55,933 nucleotides of DNA from QYOJ01 sp964642545 (GTDB taxonomy: Bacteria; Bacteroidota; Bacteroidia; Bacteroidales; FEN-979), in the NCBI GenBank assembly GCA_964642545.1, contig CAZXQU010000011.1, positions 1-55,933 on the forward strand. Direction: 5' to 3'. Every line of letters begins with the position of its first letter. Position 1 is the stretch's first letter. Both the position numbers and the translations under genes were made by a program. This document shows positions 52,036 through 55,933 of this stretch, in pieces. The notes beneath the pieces were generated by a model, which did no database searches, was not told the origin of the DNA, and saw nothing but the letters and a program-made list of their open reading frames with translations.

Positions 52036-53666
52036 TTATCTCACGATACTGATTTTCTTCCTGATCCATCCTTCTGAAGTCTCGATAGAGAGCACATAGA
52101 TGCCTACTGAGAATTCGGAACTGTTGATCTGATAAGTAGAGGCAGGAGTATCCAGTGTCCACGTGCGAAGTGATCTTCCTGTAAGCTCGCTGATGATGAT
52201 CCTGGCGAATGATACCGGAGCCTTGGAAGCGATGGTAAAGAGCTGGTCGGCAGGGTTAGGATAGACGTTGATGCCATTCCCGGCTGATTGATTTCCTACA
52301 CCTGTCAGCATCTCTTTCGAACCTGAATAGTTATAGGCAAGTGTAAAGTCCCCAACACTCACGACATTATATCCACGCACCTTCAGATAAGCATAATCGG
52401 TAGCAGCCCCGCTTCCGTATGTAGCTGTCCAGGTGAGGATCGATTTGCCATTCTCGCATCCGTCATCATTATAAGTAATTGTGGTACCCGAATCATTATA
52501 TAACTCCAGCCAGGTGTCGAAGTCGGCGTCAGCATCATCCCCGCAACCAGTTTTGAAGGTATAGATTACTCCCGTCTTTATATTGGGAACTCTATAAACG
52601 ACACACTCTTCACTAGAAATGTGGGCTTCAGCGGCAGTCTGCCAAACCATTGGCAAAACATTGAGATCAACAAAAGTAGCTGGAGGTACATCGCATGATC
52701 CACCTGCGGAGGGACCCGACTTATATTTCATTGTATAGGTCCCGGCATCTACATCATTGTATCCGCGAACCTTGATATACACATTCCCGGTAATGGTTGA
52801 TGTCCAGGTGAGGATCGATTTGCCATTATCGCATCCGTCATCATTATACGCGAGTGAAGTTCCAGATGAATTATATAACTCCAGCCAGGTGTCGAAGTTG
52901 GCGTCAGCACCATCCCCGCAACCCGTCTTAAAGGTGTAAACTACTCCGTTAGTAACAGCCACCTGGTAGACATTGCATTGCTCGGCGACTACGGTACCGG
53001 TTTGAGGCTGCCAGCTGGTTGTCACAGCAGCAAGCGCAACGGGAGTAGTTGGAGGCACATCGCAAGATCCACCTGCGGAGGGACCCGACTTATATTTCAT
53101 TGTATAGGTCCCGGCATCTACATCATTGTATCCGCGAACCTTGATATACACATTCCCGGTAATGGTTGATGTCCAGGTGAGGATCGATTTGCCATTATCG
53201 CATCCGTCATCATTATACGCGAGTGAAGTTCCAGATGAATTATATAACTCCAGCCAGGTGTCGAAGTTGGCGTCAGCACCATCCCCGCAACCCGTCTTAA
53301 AGGTGTAAACTACTCCGTTAGTAACAGCCACCTGGTAGACATTGCATTGCTCGGCGACTACGGTACCGGTTTGAGGCTGCCAGCTGGCTGTCACAGCAGC
53401 AAGCGCAACGGGAGTAGCTGGAGGCACCTCGCATGATCCACCTGCGGCAGGGGCTTCATAGTTATAAGCTACAGTAAAGTCACCGAAAAGGTGATTAAAT
53501 CCACTAACTTTCACATAGGCGCTGGTTTCTGTGGCTGTCCAGATGAGTTTTGATCGATAATACTCGCATCCGTCATCATTGGAGGAAACCAGCGCGCCAG
53601 CCGCATTATAAAGGTCCAGTTTGGTATCAAATGAAGCAGTAGCTCCGTTGTCGCAGCCTGTCTTGA
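52036..53666 (-). CDS. 3' part of beta-helix/PPC T9SS cargo (PPC modules and sorting domain)
   Basis: This is the C-terminal part of the gene continued at 53767-55933; the scaffold gap separates them. Removing the 100 N and one 55-base duplicate (155 bases) restores one open frame, reading FDTKLDLYNAAGALVSSNDD and on into VKVSGFNHLFGDFTVAYNY. It contains three full PPC-like modules (YTFKTGCGDGADANFDTWLE, YNDDGCDNGKSILTW, VYIKVRGYND), two of them near-identical and tandem, and ends in a type A T9SS sorting domain (NVYPNPADQLFTIASK to EGWIRKKISIVR). The ATG at 53514 inside this part is not a true start. PPC modules typically aid export or folding of surface proteins. Confidence 0.9.
52697..53434. 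repeat. Tandem 369-base direct repeat (PPC module duplication)
   Basis: Copy 1 is 52697-53065 and copy 2 is 53066-53434. I count four differences over 369 bases. The period is 123 codons, one PPC-like module, so the duplication is in frame and recent, or kept uniform by gene conversion. Confidence 0.92.
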
Positions 53667-53821
53667 NNNNNNNNNNNNNNNNNNNNNNNNNNNNNNNNNN
53701 NNNNNNNNNNNNNNNNNNNNNNNNNNNNNNNNNNNNNNNNNNNNNNNNNNNNNNNNNNNNNNNNNNAGGTCCAGTTTGGTATCAAATGAAGCAGTAGCTC
53801 CGTTGTCGCAGCCTGTCTTGA
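53612..53821. other. Scaffold gap (100 N) flanked by identical 55-base ends
   Basis: Bases 53612-53666 equal 53767-53821, with 100 N between. Collapsing the duplicate brings the two reading frames (which differ by two) into one, so the gap is an assembly artefact and no sequence is missing. Confidence 0.93.
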
Positions 53822-55933
53822 AGGTGTATACTTTTCCTACAATCAGGTTTAACTTATATACAGCACAAGCATCCATGATTAACGTTTCGCTATGCGTTGC
53901 CCAGCCAGTGCCGGGAGTAATGGTGAAATTGTAATGCATAGGAGTGCTGCTGCATGTACCACTTCCACAATCATTGGTTCCTTCAGGCTGGAAGCCCGGT
54001 GTTCCGGGATCTGCATCGGTGCCATTCTCAAGCCAGGATTCAAGAGTGAGAACACCACCTGAAACTGAAATAACATTGGCCGCATTGAATCCTAATGTGC
54101 CCCACCAGTTACAGTTGGCAACAGCAGTGCCAGCCTTAATCCCCAGGCAGTATGAATCCGCCGGGTTTGTGTTGTTATCTGAAACGCTGTTATTGTTCAG
54201 TGTTATGGAGCCTGTCACATTCACATCAATACCCCAGCGATTATCATAGATGAAATTACCAGAAAACTCGGCTGTAGGCTCATTGGCAACTACACCTTGT
54301 TCATTGTCGTGGATATCGTTGTTGTTGATCTTGACTCCGGTAGCGCCACCGTCAATGCAGATACCTGCAAAACCTGTAATATCATGTATCTCGTTGTTGT
54401 CAATGTTTGCTCCGTCAGCAGTCCCGTTTATCTGGATACCACGGCCTCCGCCAGAGATGTTATATATTTCATTGCCGGTTATATCCAATCCGGTGCCGCC
54501 GGCTTGTGCCTGAATCCCATGGTTATCTGCACCAATATCATGAATGATATTGTCACTAACATCGGCAGTGCCTGTAAAACTGCCCAGGTTGATACCGGCA
54601 TATGTAGAGCCGTTGATTGTGTTGCCTGTCACGGTTATGTTTGCCGGGCCAAAGAACTCGATTGGACGCACTGCGTTGGTCAGCGTATTGTTGGTGATGA
54701 TCAGACTTCCGTTATTATAAGCGCAAATACCGCCAAAATCCTGGCCGGAGATCACGTTGTCCGACACTGTAGTTGTTCCTATGATGCCCGGAGGGCCATC
54801 AAACTGCACGGCGCGTCTTCCACCTGTAATCGTATTATACCGGATCGTATTGCTGCCTGGCCCTACGTTGCTTTGCATGTAAATCGCATAGAGGTTTGCA
54901 GAGCCGCTCGTGGCCATCGTAATGGTATTCCCGGCAGATGGAGTGGCGCCCCCGATCATGTTTCCAGTAGAAGTATTGGCAAGGCCAATGGCTACATCGT
55001 CCGTCCCCCCGACTGGTCCGGTAATTGTGTTGCCTGACACAATATTGTCATCTGCCCCGTTCAGGCTAATCGCACGTGATATGTTGTCTGTCAGCACGTT
55101 ATCGGCGATGGTTACACCACTGGTATTGGGTTCGAGGTCGATTCCGTAAAAGTTGCCATCGACATGGTTCCCGGTGATAGTGACTCCGGAGGATTCCCAA
55201 ACAACGATGCCCACAGCTGCCCATGGAGAGAAGCGTGTATGCCCGGTGACAGTATTGCCAGTCACAGCACCTGAAGTGACATATTGTATATCGATCCCAT
55301 TGAGACAGGTTGCATTCCCAGTTACCGTATTATTTGACACGGTTGCAACAGAGATCCCTTTTACCACAATGCCATCCCGTGTATAGTCGTGGATATCGTT
55401 ATCATTTAAAGTGAGATCGGAACTGCCATAGACGACAAGGCCAAACCCCTCATATTCCGGAGTCGCGGCAAAGTTGTGGATGGTACAGGAAAAGAGACCA
55501 GCCACAGTGCTACCGGCATCGTCCACATCACGGAAGAACACCCCGTCTATCTGGCCTGTACCTGCTGTCTTGTTCTTTCCGTTGAGGTTAAATGTAAAGC
55601 CCTCAACACGGACATCAATCGTACCGGCGGAAGCATATGCTGCCAGGAGGTAGTCGTGGATGATGGCGCTTTGTGTCACACTACCAGTCCTAACGTCCGG
55701 AGCTGTGATTGTGGTCGTAGCTTCCCCGGCGCCAATCAGGTCCAGTGATTTGTTGATTGTTAATTGCTCCGTGTAATTTCCGGCAGCTACAATAATATTG
55801 TCTCCGGGATTGGCTGCATTTATTGCCGCCTGGATAGTTCCATAATCTGCAGGAACGTGAATATCAGCTGACCAAACTAAACCTGAACTCAGCATGACGA
55901 TCATGACCATCAATGTGCGTGCGTAAACTTTTG
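53767..55933 (-). CDS. 5' part of beta-helix/PPC T9SS cargo (start beyond window)
   Basis: The N-terminal part of the same gene. The frame stays open to the window edge (KVYARTLMVMIVMLSSGLVWSA), so the true ATG probably lies just outside; the basic KVYAR followed by a hydrophobic run and SA makes a good signal peptide. A right-handed parallel beta-helix follows (about 25-650), with many coils of the type N-x-I-x-D/N-N (SNNTVTGNATCLNGIDIQY, DNVLTDNISRAISLNGADDN), as in NosD/PbH1 proteins, then the first PPC-like module. The whole protein would be about 1246 residues as seen. It may bind or cut polysaccharide; no catalytic residues could be assigned. Confidence 0.9.

Noticed and set aside
54297..55037. 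Plus-strand open frame of 246 residues inside the beta-helix gene
   Set aside because: It is antisense to the repeated N-x-I coils and its repetitive text mirrors that periodicity; no independent signal.
53511..55913. A complete 800-residue beta-helix protein starting at a TTG and ending after the N gap
   Set aside because: The start is a TTG inside an open frame that reaches the window edge, and the residues after the gap (SRQAATTELLLHL...) are out-of-frame readthrough created by the false duplication.
1..55933. Prophage, integrase or insertion sequence
   Set aside because: No transposase, integrase, phage structural gene or tRNA-associated attachment site could be read anywhere in the window.

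Overview
The window looks like a metagenome-assembled scaffold of a Bacteroidota (Bacteroidetes) bacterium. The evidence is type IX secretion (T9SS) sorting domains, a PorP/SprF protein, two FISUMP proteins, DUF4271, DUF5916, LytTR signalling, lipoproteins with short lipoboxes, and several TAnnTTTG (-7) promoter elements typical of the phylum. Two 100-N gaps, each flanked by exactly the same 55 bases on both sides, show it was scaffolded from contigs that actually overlap. Genus cannot be told from the sequence.

Layout. 1-2.2 kb: a minus-strand run panB, RluA-type pseudouridine synthase and DUF4271 protein (cut by the window edge). 2.3-5.4 kb: a lipoprotein and dnaK with a clear terminator. 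5.5-12 kb: secreted proteins (a T9SS cargo with jelly-roll/FN3 modules, an unrecognised secreted protein, a small lipoprotein, a large Ig-like/FISUMP protein). 12.5-21 kb: a 2464-residue protein of about 23 PKD modules with a type B T9SS tail, followed by its likely PorP/SprF partner. 21.1-27 kb: a TetR-controlled envelope cassette (outer-membrane barrel, TetR, LolA-like protein, two FtsX-type permeases, LolD/MacB-type ATPase) with a well-formed Bacteroidetes promoter overlapped by a palindromic operator. 27-35 kb: an SLC12/APC-type transporter, a damaged M28 peptidase with its sorting domain out of frame, a subtilase lipoprotein and a DUF5916 protein. 35.5-40 kb: LytS-type kinase, LytTR regulator and a GH127-PA14 glycosidase. 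40-44 kb: a broken ctaB remnant, a secreted nitrilase-fold amidohydrolase, an ABC-2 exporter and a DUF2061 protein. 44.3-48.8 kb: SDR, DUF1214 protein, sulfotransferase and a second SDR, probably small-molecule or lipid tailoring. 48.9-50.9 kb: a small Cys/His-rich exported protein, ECF sigma factor, membrane anti-sigma and a CnrX/Spy-like metal sensor. 51-56 kb: a FISUMP lipoprotein and a beta-helix/PPC T9SS cargo, which the second scaffold gap splits into two apparent genes.

The most unusual feature is a set of short degenerate tandem arrays with 7-base (sometimes 8-base) units, often five units or 35 bases long. They sit at gene ends, in a promoter region, and in frame inside coding sequences (GH127, sulfotransferase, SDR). 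They are accompanied by palindromic GTCATTGCGAGG-type repeats and are densest between 44 and 49.4 kb. They resemble the heptanucleotide STRR repeats known from cyanobacteria. All calls come from reading the sequence; no database search was run.
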